Assembly (NCBI RefSeq): GCF_026157035.1
Contig: NZ_JANJZA010000001.1
Span: 909,001-973,000 of the forward strand
Direction of reading: 5' to 3'
Origin: Sphingomicrobium nitratireducens
Lineage (GTDB): Bacteria > Pseudomonadota > Alphaproteobacteria > Sphingomonadales > Sphingomonadaceae
DNA length: 64,000 nucleotides
The first letter of the stretch is position 1. The number at the start of each line of letters is the position of its first letter. This document shows positions 24,965 through 33,612 of this stretch, piece by piece. The notes beneath the pieces are model-generated. The model ran no database searches, was not told where the DNA came from, and saw only the letters and a list, made by a program, of their open reading frames with translations. Position numbers and translations under genes: made by a program.

Positions 24965-26718
24965 GCGACATCTTCATCTCCTATGCGCGATCGACCGAAG
25001 CCGTCGCGCACCAGATCGCGGAGACGCTGCGCGCACGAGGGCACAAGGTGTGGCGCGACGACGAGTTGCCGGCGCACCGAAACTATTCCGAGGTGATCGA
25101 GGAACGGCTGCGCGCGGCCAAGGCGGTCGTGGTTGTGTGGTCAGCCGAGGCGCTCGGTTCGCAATGGGTTCGCGCCGAAGCCGACGTCGCGCGCGAGGCG
25201 GGGACGTTGGTCCAGCTGTCGACCGATGGCACCGTGCCGCCGCTGCCGTTCAACCAGATCCAGTGCGCCGATCTTCGCGGCTGGTCGGGCGATCCCTCGC
25301 ATCCCGGCTGGACCAAGGTCGCCGACAGCGTCGCCTCGCTCGCCGGCCCGGCCTTCGCCACCGCGCCGTCCGAACCGCAACCCGGTGCCAAGAAGGGGCT
25401 GACGATCTGCGTGCTTCCGTTCGTCAACATGTCGGGCGACAGCGAGCAGGAATATTTCTCCGACGGCATCACCGAAGACATTATCACCGACCTGTCGAAA
25501 GTGTCCGCGCTCGACGTGGTTGCGCGCAACACCGCGTTCGCCTTCAAGGGACAGATCGTCGACATCAAGCAGCTCGCCAAGGATCTGGGGCTGACCCACG
25601 TGATCGAGGGCAGCGTGCGGAAGGCGGGCGGGCGCGTGCGCATTACCGCGCAGCTGATCGACGGGAAGAACGGCAACCATGTCTGGGCCGACCGCTTCGA
25701 CCGCGAACTGGACGATATCTTCGCCATCCAAGACGAGATTTCCAAGGCGATCGTGGGCGCGCTCAAGCTGACCCTGCTGCCCAAGGAGCAGAAGGCGATC
25801 GAAACGCGCGGGACCAGCAATCCGGACGCCTACGACCTCTATTTGATGGCGCGCAATTACTGGGTCGGCGGCAACGAGGGAGACCGGCGCCGCGAGGACC
25901 TCGTCATCCGCATCTGCGAGCAGGCGCTCGAGCTCGATCCCGACTATGCCAAGGCTTGGACGTTGAAGGGTCTCGCGCAGGCCCAGCTCAAGGTGATCTT
26001 CAGTCAGGTGGTCGACGCGCTGCCCGCCGCCAACCGCGCGCTCGATATCAATCCGGACCTCGCCGAGGCGCATGCGCTCAAGGCGCTTTTGTCGCAGGCG
26101 GAGAACCAGCCGGAGGACGCCAACCGCCACATCGAACTGGCGCTGGCCGACGACCCCAACAATTTCGACGCGAACCGCATCGCCGGGCAAGTCATGTTCA
26201 AGCAGGACCGGCTGGAGGAGGCGATCCCCTATTTCGAGAAGGCCGTCGCGCTGGACGAAGGGAATTACCACGACGCGCTGTTGCTTACGACCTGCTACGA
26301 GGCACTAGGGCGCGTCGACGACGTCTCGCGCGTTGCGCGGTTGACGCTAGAACGCGCCGAGAAGCGTATCCGCCAGGATCCGGGCAACGGCGCGGCACTC
26401 GCTGCGGGTGTTTACGGGGCGGCCTTTCTGGGAGATGCAGACCGGGCGCGGTCCTGGGCGGACCGGGTGCTGCTGCTCGACCCCGACAATTTCCTTGCCC
26501 GTTACAATCTTGCGTGCGCATTCGTAAGGCTAGGCGACACGGACCGCGCACTCGACCTGCTTGCGCCCTATTTCGCCAACGCCTCGATGCCCGACATCCT
26601 CCACGCCGAAGTCGATCCCGACCTCGATACGCTGCGCGAGGACAGCCGGTTCGTCGAAATGATGGAGCAGGCACGCGCGCGCACCGGGATCGAAGGCGAA
26701 GCGGCAAGCCCCGCCTGA
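24961..26718 (+). CDS. TIR - TolB-like - TPR protein, copy 2
   Basis: A 585-residue paralogue of the preceding protein with the same three domains in the same order. By my count 63 of the first 80 residues are identical. W69 and E73 of the SQWVRAEADVA motif are kept. The TolB-like domain reads VLPFVNMSGDSEQEYFSDGITEDI, and TPR-type helices (such as AWTLKGLAQAQLK) fill the rest. The start ATG overlaps the stop of copy 1, so both are translated from one message, which suggests they work together or as a heteromer. Origin by tandem duplication is inferred. The family's cellular role is not established. Confidence 0.85.
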   Translation: MSDIFISYARSTEAVAHQIAETLRARGHKVWRDDELPAHRNYSEVIEERLRAAKAVVVVWSAEALGSQWVRAEADVAREAGTLVQLSTDGTVPPLPFNQIQCADLRGWSGDPSHPGWTKVADSVASLAGPAFATAPSEPQPGAKKGLTICVLPFVNMSGDSEQEYFSDGITEDIITDLSKVSALDVVARNTAFAFKGQIVDIKQLAKDLGLTHVIEGSVRKAGGRVRITAQLIDGKNGNHVWADRFDRELDDIFAIQDEISKAIVGALKLTLLPKEQKAIETRGTSNPDAYDLYLMARNYWVGGNEGDRRREDLVIRICEQALELDPDYAKAWTLKGLAQAQLKVIFSQVVDALPAANRALDINPDLAEAHALKALLSQAENQPEDANRHIELALADDPNNFDANRIAGQVMFKQDRLEEAIPYFEKAVALDEGNYHDALLLTTCYEALGRVDDVSRVARLTLERAEKRIRQDPGNGAALAAGVYGAAFLGDADRARSWADRVLLLDPDNFLARYNLACAFVRLGDTDRALDLLAPYFANASMPDILHAEVDPDLDTLREDSRFVEMMEQARARTGIEGEAASPA

Positions 26719-26737
26719 TCCCGGCGGCAATCCGACG

Positions 26738-27286
26738 CTAGGCGCCGATGTGAACGGTGGTGCCGATATCGGTCATCGCGAACAGCTTGGCGGCGAACGA
26801 CTTGGGCAGGCGGATGCAGCCATGGCTAGCTGGATAGCCGGGATTGTGACCCGCATGCAGCGCGATGCCGTACTGGTCGATCATCTGCATGTAGGGCATC
26901 GGCGCGTTGTCGTACTTGCGGCTGTAATGCATCTTTTTCTTGAGCCAGATCGGGAAGATGCCCTTGGGCGTGATCATCCCGTCGCGCGCGGTCGAGACCG
27001 AGGCGGCGCCGACCAGAGTGTCACCGCGATAGACGAAGGCCATCTGGCGATCGAGCGAGATCACGACCCGCGAAGGGCCGGATGCGCCCTCGGCGTTCCA
27101 GCGATACTTGTTGGGGGCGATTTCGGTCGCGTCGAAGCGGTCGACGAAATCGTCATAGGCCTCGTCGGCGAGCTCGCTCGCAGCGGCCTTGGCTTCGGGA
27201 GTTTCGATGGTGCTGGCAGTGGTCGACCCGGCGGGCGCCGAAAGGGCGAGCGCGGTCGTGGCCAGCGCGACGGCTAGCAGCTTCAT
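26738..27286 (-). CDS. Small L,D-transpeptidase family protein (YkuD)
   Basis: The 182-residue protein has a signal peptide (about 1-23) and a YkuD domain. Its active site HAGHNPGYPASHGCIRLP contains the conserved histidine, serine/histidine and catalytic cysteine (C157). The N-terminal strand VVISLDRQMAFVYRGDTL is standard. It is exported to the periplasm to cross-link peptidoglycan or fix proteins to it. Convergent with the TIR pair, with only 19 bases between them, and transcribed alone. Confidence 0.9.
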   Translation of the reverse strand: MKLLAVALATTALALSAPAGSTTASTIETPEAKAAASELADEAYDDFVDRFDATEIAPNKYRWNAEGASGPSRVVISLDRQMAFVYRGDTLVGAASVSTARDGMITPKGIFPIWLKKKMHYSRKYDNAPMPYMQMIDQYGIALHAGHNPGYPASHGCIRLPKSFAAKLFAMTDIGTTVHIGA

Positions 27287-27418
27287 GATACTGTACTTTC
27301 AACTAAATTCGGGTTGTAGCGGAAACGCTTAAGCGTATTTGCTGTTCCCGGCGGGGGCGCGATCGGGGACCGGAACGGTCTTCGTCTCGGCGATCATGGA
27401 AAACGGTTCGGCGCACCC

Positions 27419-27826
27419 TCAAGAGGGGAAATCGTTGCGCGGATGATGCTTGTCCAGATGGCGCCGGATGATACCCAGATTGCGGCTGTTGGAGCGGAAG
27501 AAGAAGTCGGGCACCGCGCCGACGAAGGGGATCGCCCCCAACAGCATGTCAAAGCCGGTGTTGAGGCTCATGCGCGCCATCTTCCACTTGGGCAGGCCGA
27601 GATTGCGCGCTTCCCAGATGATGTAGCTGCCCAGCGCCGCCGCAGACACGGTCCCCACGCCGGGAATGAGCGAGAGGATCGCATCGAGACCGACCGGCTG
27701 GTTGATCCCCGGCACGACGAACAGGCGCTCGAGCAATTTCTCCAGCGCCTCGACGCGGGTTCGGATCGAGTGCGGGTCGGTCCGGCGGGAGGACGCGACG
27801 ATGCGGTCGAAGTCGGGTTGGGTCAT
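27419..27826 (-). CDS. DUF4112 family membrane protein
   Basis: The 135-residue protein (MTQPDFDRIVASSRRTDP...) has the DUF4112 core: LLERLFVVPGINQPVGLDAILSLIPGVGTVSAA and GFDMLLGAIPFVGAVPDFFFRSN. Two hydrophobic stretches (about 50-70 and 92-108) suggest membrane association. Its role is unknown. The start overlaps the stop of the solute-binding lipoprotein gene by 4 bases, so it is coupled to that gene. Confidence 0.82.
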   Translation of the reverse strand: MTQPDFDRIVASSRRTDPHSIRTRVEALEKLLERLFVVPGINQPVGLDAILSLIPGVGTVSAAALGSYIIWEARNLGLPKWKMARMSLNTGFDMLLGAIPFVGAVPDFFFRSNSRNLGIIRRHLDKHHPRNDFPS

Positions 27827-29280
27827 TGGGCGGCTCCCGCAAGGGGTTGCTTGAGATCGGTCAACGGATGGATCGCGAAGCGGTTCTCGGCAAACCCCGT
27901 TACGGCGGAAGCGACCAGCGACCAGCGAACGGGCGCGGCGAGGGGAATGAACAGCTGGGCGTCGTCGATCCGCTGGCCGACATCGGCAAGGATCGCGCGG
28001 CGCTGCGCGAGAAGGACCGCATGGCGCGCTTCCTCGGCCAGCGTGTCGGCTTCCTTGCTGCATACCGCGACGCGGCGACACGAGAACCGGCGCACCATCC
28101 ACGCAGCGCTCTCGGAAGGGGCGATCTCGTCGATCAGGAGGAAGTCGGCCTCTTCGGGGCCGGCCCGAACGACGTCGAAGCCGAGCGCGCCCCAATCCTG
28201 TGCGAGACGGTCGAACAGGATTTTCCCGCCCGGACCGTCGGGAAGCGCGACCGAGAGGCGCGCGGGTTCGTCGTCGTCAGTCCGACCGATCATTCGTCTT
28301 GCGGCCGCTGCAAGGGCGCCTTGCCGATCGGCGAGCGGCTGCGCGAGCCAGTCGGGCTGGTCCGGCAAGGCGTCGAGGTCGATACCCTCCTGGAGCACGG
28401 TCGCGCGCGGCGCCAGCGCCGGCACGCCCAGCGCCTCGATCAGCGCTTTCCGGTCGATCGCGCGCGAAAGAAGCCGTCGCAATTCCGAGTCGGCGGCGAA
28501 ACCGTCCGCGCGGCGCGGGACGAGCCCGAACAGGCCGGCGGCGGGATCGTAGCGCAGGCTTCCGCGCGGCACCGGCGCGCCTTGCGCAATCGGAAGATCA
28601 TCGAACGTGCCGCCCAGCACGAGTTCGGACTTGCCGGCAACGAACCGAGCGACGGCGTCGCGCGCTTCGGCCGTCTCGAGGTGAACTCGCTCGATGTCGG
28701 GAGTGTCGCTGCGCGCGCGCTCCGCCTCTCTCACGAAATGAAGCGCCTCGCCGTCGGCTTCCTCGCCTTGCGCGCCGAGCGCGAAGGGGCCTGTCCCCGC
28801 CTCGCGCCGGCGCAGTGCGAACCCGGGTTGGGCGAGAAGCTGGAGAAGATGCGGGCGCGGGGTCGACAGGCGGATCTCGACGACTTCGTCGGTCATCGGG
28901 ACGATCTCGTCGATCGCGCCCAGCGTCTCGTCGAGCTGGGGGCCGGGTTTGCGCAGGATCCGCGTCAACGCCGCCGCCACGCTTTCGGCATCGACTTCCT
29001 CGCCGTCGCCCCAACGGGCCTCGCCGAGACGGAAGATGTAGCTCGTGCCGTCGTCGCTCACATGCCAGCGTTCGGCAAGGCCCGGCACGATCTCCCCGCG
29101 CGCGTCGAACCGTACCAGTCCCTGCGCGCTCGCCAGATCGACGAGAGGCGCGATCGACTTGGCGTCGGCGTCGGTATCGACGATGACCGTGACGCGCGTC
29201 TCGCCCGGGTCTCCGCTACCGCACGCACCGAGCGACAGCAGGGCGAGCGGGGCGAGGAGCGAAAGGGCACGGCGCAGCAT
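27823..29280 (-). CDS. Extracellular solute-binding lipoprotein (SBP family 5-like)
   Basis: The 485-residue protein begins with a lipoprotein signal and LSLGAC (cysteine 20) from ATG 29280. Family 5 ABC-transporter binding-protein signatures follow: LVRFDARGEIVPGLAERWHVSDDGTSYIFRLGEARWGDGEEVDAESVA, with the ligand-binding lobes afterwards. Such proteins bind oligopeptides or nickel for ABC importers. No permease or ATPase gene lies beside it, so the transporter partner is unknown, and it may be a stand-alone sensor or divergent family member. The downstream DUF4112 gene is coupled to it. Confidence 0.78.
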   Translation of the reverse strand: MLRRALSLLAPLALLSLGACGSGDPGETRVTVIVDTDADAKSIAPLVDLASAQGLVRFDARGEIVPGLAERWHVSDDGTSYIFRLGEARWGDGEEVDAESVAAALTRILRKPGPQLDETLGAIDEIVPMTDEVVEIRLSTPRPHLLQLLAQPGFALRRREAGTGPFALGAQGEEADGEALHFVREAERARSDTPDIERVHLETAEARDAVARFVAGKSELVLGGTFDDLPIAQGAPVPRGSLRYDPAAGLFGLVPRRADGFAADSELRRLLSRAIDRKALIEALGVPALAPRATVLQEGIDLDALPDQPDWLAQPLADRQGALAAAARRMIGRTDDDEPARLSVALPDGPGGKILFDRLAQDWGALGFDVVRAGPEEADFLLIDEIAPSESAAWMVRRFSCRRVAVCSKEADTLAEEARHAVLLAQRRAILADVGQRIDDAQLFIPLAAPVRWSLVASAVTGFAENRFAIHPLTDLKQPLAGAAQ

Positions 29281-29411
29281 GGCGCCCGGGTGGGGCAGGG
29301 CGGCGCAAAGGGCAAGGGGGAGCGATGGACTCATGCTGTATTAATCATATAAGACGCTAGAGTGGACGCGACAACCGTGTCGCACGGACTTGAAGGTGAC
29401 GATTCGCAGGG

Positions 29412-31370
29412 ATGGCCGAACGTGATTTCGACTGGAACGAGGCAGAAGCCGCTCCCGATCCCTCGACGGGTGGCGACAGCGGATTGCCGCCGGCCGACAC
29501 CGGCAAGCCGAAGCGTCGACGCTGGCTCAAGTGGGGCTTCTACGGCTTCTCCTTCCTGTTCTTCGCGACGCTGATCTGGCTGATCGTCACCGCGCCGCTC
29601 GGGCGTGCGCTCGAACCGCTCGAAGAGCCTGCCTTGCTGTTCGTCAGCCAGGAAGGCCAGTCGATCGCGCGCCGCGGCGCGATCAAGGAGGAGCCGGTCG
29701 ACGTGACCGCGCTTCCGGCCCACGTTACGCGGGCCTTTACCTCGATAGAGGACCGGCGCTTCTATTCGCACTGGGGGATCGATCCGTACGGCGTCGGGCG
29801 GGCAATCGTCGCCAACGCCAGGGCGGGGGGCGTGTCGCAGGGCGGGTCGACCATCACCCAGCAGCTCGCGAAGACCAGCTTCTTGTCCTCGGAGCGCTCG
29901 ATGAAGCGCAAGGCGCAGGAGGCGATCATCGCGCTGTGGCTCGAAGCGTGGCTGTCAAAGGACGAGATTCTCTCGCGCTATCTCTCGTCCATCTATTTCG
30001 GCGACGGGGTGTATGGGCTGCGCGCGGCGAGCCACCATTATTTTGATCGCGAACCGCAAGATCTTACGGTCGCGGAGTCGGCGATGCTGGCGGGGATCGT
30101 CAAGGCGCCCTCGCGCTGGGCGCCGACACGCGACCTCAAGGGCGCGCAGGAGCGCAGTCGCCAGGTGTTGGCCGCGATGGTCGAGACCGAGGCGCTGAGC
30201 GAGGCCGAGGCAAAGGTCTCGCCCGCCCGCCTGCGCGGAACGCGCGCCAGGCTACCGACAGGCACCTATTTCGCCGACTGGGTCGCGCCGCGGGCGCGCA
30301 AGGAATTGAAGCCCGGCTACGGCGTCACGCGCGTCCCGACAACGCTCGACGCCGATCTCCAGCGGATCGCGGTGAGAAGCGTGATCAACGCGCCGATCGG
30401 CGATGCCCAGATTGCGTTCGTCGCGATGCGCCCGACCGGAGAAGTGGTCGCGATGGTCGGCGGCCGCAGTTACAAGAAATCGCCCTTCAACCGCGCCACC
30501 CAGGCCAGGCGCCAGCCGGGCAGCGCCTTCAAGATGGTCGTCTACCTTGCGGCGCTGCGCGCGGGCTGGGAACCGACCGACATGATCGACGATTCGCCGA
30601 TCACGGTGGACGGCTGGACCCCGGCCAATGCCGACGGACGCTATCGCGGGCCGATCACCTTGCGCGAAGCGTTCGCGCGCTCGTCGAACGCGGCCACCGT
30701 CCGGCTGGCCGAGGCGGTCGGACGCGACAATATCATGCGGACCGCGCGCGAACTGGGCATTACCGCCGAGTTGCCCGATGCGCCCAGCCTTTCGCTCGGA
30801 ACCGCGCAAGTCAGCCTGCTCGAGATGACCGCCGCCTACGCCGCGGTCGCCTCGGGGCGCTACCCGGTCGAGGTCGAGGGGCTGATGCTCGACGCGCCGA
30901 CGCGCCAGTCGATGCTCGGTCGCGCGGCGCAGATGGATTCCGACGAGGAATGGGCGCCGATGCTCGATCTTCTCTATGCCTCGGCCAACGAGGGGACGGG
31001 CAGGCGCGCCGCGCTGCGCGTTCCGACCTTCGGCAAGACCGGGACTACACAGGACAATCGCGACGCGGTCTTCATCGGGTTCGCGGGCAACCTCGTCGTG
31101 GGTGTCTGGGTCGGCTACGACGACAACAGCTCGCTCGGGTCGGTCACGGGGGGCGGGGCGCCCGCGCGCGTGTTCAAGAATTTCATGACCTCCGCGCTGT
31201 CGGTCGATGGCGCGCGCGGGCCGCGCCTGCCGCGCGAGTTCCGCCTGCCCGACCCTCACCAGGGCGAGCAGAAGCAGCTTCCCTCACCGGTCCCCGAAGA
31301 CTGGTCCGATCTGGACTCCGCGCTGGGGCGGCTGGGGCGCGAGATCGGGCGGATTTTGGACCGTCTTTAG
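29412..31370 (+). CDS. Class A penicillin-binding protein (PBP1 family)
   Basis: Bifunctional peptidoglycan synthase of 652 residues. A transmembrane helix (about 41-60) precedes the GT51 glycosyltransferase, with its catalytic glutamate in SIEDRRFYSHWGID (E113) and the GGSTITQQLAK motif. The transpeptidase has the S-x-x-K in QPGSAFK (S371, K374), SSN (424-426) and KTGTT (542). It ends with an acidic/basic tail. Acts at the cytoplasmic membrane in cell-wall growth. Divergent from the solute-binding lipoprotein gene. Confidence 0.95.
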   Translation: MAERDFDWNEAEAAPDPSTGGDSGLPPADTGKPKRRRWLKWGFYGFSFLFFATLIWLIVTAPLGRALEPLEEPALLFVSQEGQSIARRGAIKEEPVDVTALPAHVTRAFTSIEDRRFYSHWGIDPYGVGRAIVANARAGGVSQGGSTITQQLAKTSFLSSERSMKRKAQEAIIALWLEAWLSKDEILSRYLSSIYFGDGVYGLRAASHHYFDREPQDLTVAESAMLAGIVKAPSRWAPTRDLKGAQERSRQVLAAMVETEALSEAEAKVSPARLRGTRARLPTGTYFADWVAPRARKELKPGYGVTRVPTTLDADLQRIAVRSVINAPIGDAQIAFVAMRPTGEVVAMVGGRSYKKSPFNRATQARRQPGSAFKMVVYLAALRAGWEPTDMIDDSPITVDGWTPANADGRYRGPITLREAFARSSNAATVRLAEAVGRDNIMRTARELGITAELPDAPSLSLGTAQVSLLEMTAAYAAVASGRYPVEVEGLMLDAPTRQSMLGRAAQMDSDEEWAPMLDLLYASANEGTGRRAALRVPTFGKTGTTQDNRDAVFIGFAGNLVVGVWVGYDDNSSLGSVTGGGAPARVFKNFMTSALSVDGARGPRLPREFRLPDPHQGEQKQLPSPVPEDWSDLDSALGRLGREIGRILDRL

Positions 31371-31393
31371 AGGGGCTTGGAAGTTTTTTATCG

Positions 31394-31431
31394 TTAACGC
31401 GAAATAACCTGCCGCCTTAAGCAATTCTCAA
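31394..31431 (+). promoter_or_regulatory. Possible CtrA half-site cluster upstream of flp pilin
   Basis: TTAA-N7-TAAC at 31394-31408 and TTAA-N7-TCAA at 31417-31431 resemble the CtrA consensus TTAA-N7-TTAA, each with one or two mismatches. Pilin genes are CtrA-controlled in several alphaproteobacteria. Confidence 0.3.
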
Positions 31432-31530
31432 CTCCTTGGGTCCTAAATGGCCTCATCCAACGCGTGAGGACCGCGTCGGTTTTGGGGACCAAGTCCCTGA
31501 AAATTTTGTGGAGCCTTTAGGAGACCAGTC

Positions 31531-31689
31531 ATGACCAATTTCGTTAAGATGCTGAAGAACGAGTCGGGTGCCACCGCGATCGAATACGGCCTGATCGCCG
31601 CGCTGATCGCCGTCGCCGCCATTGGCGCGATGCAGGGCATCGGTAACTCGCTGAACAACACGTTCGGTAACGTCTCGGGCGTTCTCTAA
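31531..31689 (+). CDS. Flp family type IVb pilin
   Basis: A 52-residue protein, MTNFVKMLKNESGATAIEY..., with AGGAGA (31519-31524) before the ATG. It has the Flp prepilin pattern: a short positively charged leader, the G-A-T-A-I-E-Y processing and N-terminal helix (processing likely after a glycine before ATAIEYG), and a hydrophobic assembly helix (LIAALIAVAAIGAM). Flp pilins are assembled by the Tad secretion system into adhesion filaments. No tad/cpa genes are in this window, so it is an orphan pilin here. A strong terminator follows the stop codon. Confidence 0.93.
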   Translation: MTNFVKMLKNESGATAIEYGLIAALIAVAAIGAMQGIGNSLNNTFGNVSGVL

Positions 31690-31716
31690 GACCCGGCGTT
31701 CAGCAAGCAACGAGGC

Positions 31717-31745
31717 GGCGGCGTCGAAAGACGCCGCCGTTTTCG
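31717..31745 (+). terminator. Rho-independent terminator after flp pilin
   Basis: Stem GGCGGCGTC (31717-31725) with GACGCCGCC (31730-31738), tetraloop GAAA, then GTTTTCG. The hairpin tail is repeated downstream (see repeat). Confidence 0.85.
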
Positions 31746-31795
31746 TATGTACGCTACGCGAGCCTGGCGTCGAAAGACGCCGCCGTTTTCGTATG
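31720..31795. repeat. Direct repeat of the terminator hairpin (30 bases, 46-base period)
   Basis: A 30-base sequence with the GGCGTC-GAAA-GACGCC hairpin, the TTTTCG tail and GTATG occurs at 31720-31749 and again at 31766-31795. The copies match exactly. The second copy lacks the first three bases of the longer stem. Confidence 0.9.
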
Positions 31796-31846
31796 CAGGG
31801 CTCTCGCCCTCGCGTTCGGCGTCTCCTCGCTCTAGAGGGGGCGCCG

Positions 31847-32245
31847 ATGCCGTTTTCGGTTCCCATGATTCGCAATTGGCTGGCAGGGCTGGCGCTGCTG
31901 GCGCTGGCCCTGGTGCCGTCGGGCTTCATGCCCGCCATCGCGCACGGACAGGTCGTGCTCATACCCTGCTCAGGCTTCGTCGCGTCGTCGATCGACACCG
32001 CGGCGGCGCAGGATCATGCCGCAATGGGCCATGCGATGCCCAGCGGCGAGCCGGCCGACGACGAGGCGAAGGGCACCAAGACCTGCGCCTTTGCCGCAGT
32101 TTCGGGCGCGGCCATGCTCGATCCTCCGATCGAACTGGCGGCCTTCGTCACGATCGAGGGCGAGCGCGACACCGTCGCGGCAAGTCACCTCGCAGGACAG
32201 GCTGCGCTCGGCCTTCCTCCCTCGACTGGTCCACCGTCGCGCTGA
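31847..32245 (+). CDS. DUF2946-like membrane protein
   Basis: The 132-residue protein has AGAGGGGG before the ATG at 31847. A hydrophobic segment (about 10-30, WLAGLALLALALVPSGFMP) is followed by a soluble part with LIPCSG, HAAMGHAMPSGE and KTCAFAAV. Cysteine and histidine/methionine positions resemble DUF2946-type small proteins found beside copper or cobalamin TonB loci. Assignment is tentative. It is just upstream of a Met/His-rich barrel gene on the same strand, supporting a metal-related role. Confidence 0.55.
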   Translation: MPFSVPMIRNWLAGLALLALALVPSGFMPAIAHGQVVLIPCSGFVASSIDTAAAQDHAAMGHAMPSGEPADDEAKGTKTCAFAAVSGAAMLDPPIELAAFVTIEGERDTVAASHLAGQAALGLPPSTGPPSR

Positions 32246-32298
32246 TTGCTTCTCCGCGCCATCCGGCGCTCATGCAATTCATCCGACAAGGACAGACA

Positions 32299-33384
32299 AT
32301 GACTGACAAGATTTTCGCGCGGGCCGCCTGCATGGTGGCCGGCGCTACGCTCGTCGCGAGCGCTCCGGCGCTCGCGCACGACGGCACGCATGCCGCCTCC
32401 CACGCCCCGATCGGGGTGATGGCCGACCATAGCCATGCCAAGGGCGAAGTGATGGTTTCCTATCGCTTCATGCACATGGAAATGGGCGGCAACCGCATCG
32501 GAAGCGAGAGCGTCGATGCCGATACCATCGCGACCACGGTGCCCAACATGTTCGCGGGCATGGAAGGCCAGCCGCCGACCTTGCGCGTGGTGCCGACCGA
32601 CATGCGCATGGATATGCACATGGCCGGCATCATGTGGGCGCCGTCGGACAGGGTCACGCTGATGGCGATGGGAAGCTATCGGACCGCTAGCATGGACCAT
32701 GTCACCTACATGGGCGGGATGGGGACTATGGTGCGCGGCGAGTTCACGACGAAAGCCGATGGCTTCGGCGATACGACCGTGGGCGCGATCGTGCCGCTCG
32801 TGAAGGAAAAGAACCGCCGCGAATGGGTGGTGACCGGTGCCGTCTCGATCCCGACCGGATCGATTTCCGAAGAGGACGATATCCTCACGCCGATGGGGAT
32901 GATGCCGACGGTCAGGCTTCCCTACCCGATGCAGCCGGGTTCGGGCACGTGGGATCTCAAGCCCTCGACCACCTACCGCTGGCAGGGTGAGAAGGTCAGC
33001 ATCGGCGGCCAGCTGTCGGCGGTCGTTCGCCTCGGCGAGAACGACGCGGACTATGCGCTGGGCGACCGCGTCGCCGCGACCGCATGGGTCGCCTACGAGC
33101 CTGCCAACTGGATCAGCCTCTCCACGCGCCTTGCCGCCGCCTCGCAAGGGCGGATCGAGGGGCGGGACGCGACGGTGATGGGGCCCGTGCAGACGGCCAA
33201 CCCCGACTTTCATGGCGGAGACACGGTCGACCTCCTGTTTGGCGTGAACCTTGCGGGCACCAAGGGCGCGGCGCGCGGGCACCGCCTCGCTGCCGAAGTC
33301 GGCTTCCCGATCGTTCAGGATCTCAACGGGCCGCAAATGGAACGCGACTGGACGCTCACGCTGGGCTGGCAGAAGAGCTTCTGA
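32299..33384 (+). CDS. Methionine/histidine-rich outer-membrane barrel-like protein
   Basis: A 361-residue protein with a signal peptide (cleavage after APALA, residue 26). The N-terminus of the mature protein and loops are rich in Met and His (HDGTHAASHAPIG, MHMEMGG, MRMDMHMAGIMW, MDHVTYMGGMGTM), as in copper-binding envelope proteins. The rest shows alternating aromatic/polar strands ending in WTLTLGWQKSF, typical of outer-membrane barrels. AAGGA precedes the ATG. It sits 53 bases after the small DUF2946-like gene. A copper-related function is inferred from the Met/His motifs; homologues are often annotated only as transporters. Confidence 0.65.
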   Translation: MTDKIFARAACMVAGATLVASAPALAHDGTHAASHAPIGVMADHSHAKGEVMVSYRFMHMEMGGNRIGSESVDADTIATTVPNMFAGMEGQPPTLRVVPTDMRMDMHMAGIMWAPSDRVTLMAMGSYRTASMDHVTYMGGMGTMVRGEFTTKADGFGDTTVGAIVPLVKEKNRREWVVTGAVSIPTGSISEEDDILTPMGMMPTVRLPYPMQPGSGTWDLKPSTTYRWQGEKVSIGGQLSAVVRLGENDADYALGDRVAATAWVAYEPANWISLSTRLAAASQGRIEGRDATVMGPVQTANPDFHGGDTVDLLFGVNLAGTKGAARGHRLAAEVGFPIVQDLNGPQMERDWTLTLGWQKSF

Positions 33385-33392
33385 CCCGATGT

Positions 33393-33423
33393 AGGGCGGC
33401 GCGGGTCGCGCCGCCCTATTTCG
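33393..33423 (+). terminator. Rho-independent terminator after the Met/His-rich barrel gene
   Basis: Stem GGGCGGCGC (33394-33402) with GCGCCGCCC (33408-33416), 5-base loop, then TATTTCGTT. Confidence 0.8.
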
Positions 33424-33434
33424 TTGAAGAAAAA

Positions 33435-33465
33435 CCAAAAAAGGCGCCGCTTTCGCGACGCCCTT
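33435..33465 (-). terminator. Rho-independent terminator after tRNA-Ala
   Basis: On the minus strand GGCGTCGC pairs with GCGGCGCC around GAAA, with one G-T pair, followed by TTTTTT. Confidence 0.8.
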
Positions 33466-33472
33466 TGAAGAA

Positions 33473-33548
<76 letters not shown>

Positions 33549-33612
33549 GTTCGGGTGCGCCCTTTAGGAAAAATTCCGTCTCTTGCAAACGGAAAAATTC
33601 GGGCGCCCGGGA

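Noticed and set aside
23204-26718. Thoeris defence locus
   Set aside because: No ThsA-type SIR2/SLOG partner is adjacent; neighbours are a peptidase and an L,D-transpeptidase. The TIR pair is reported as its own observation.
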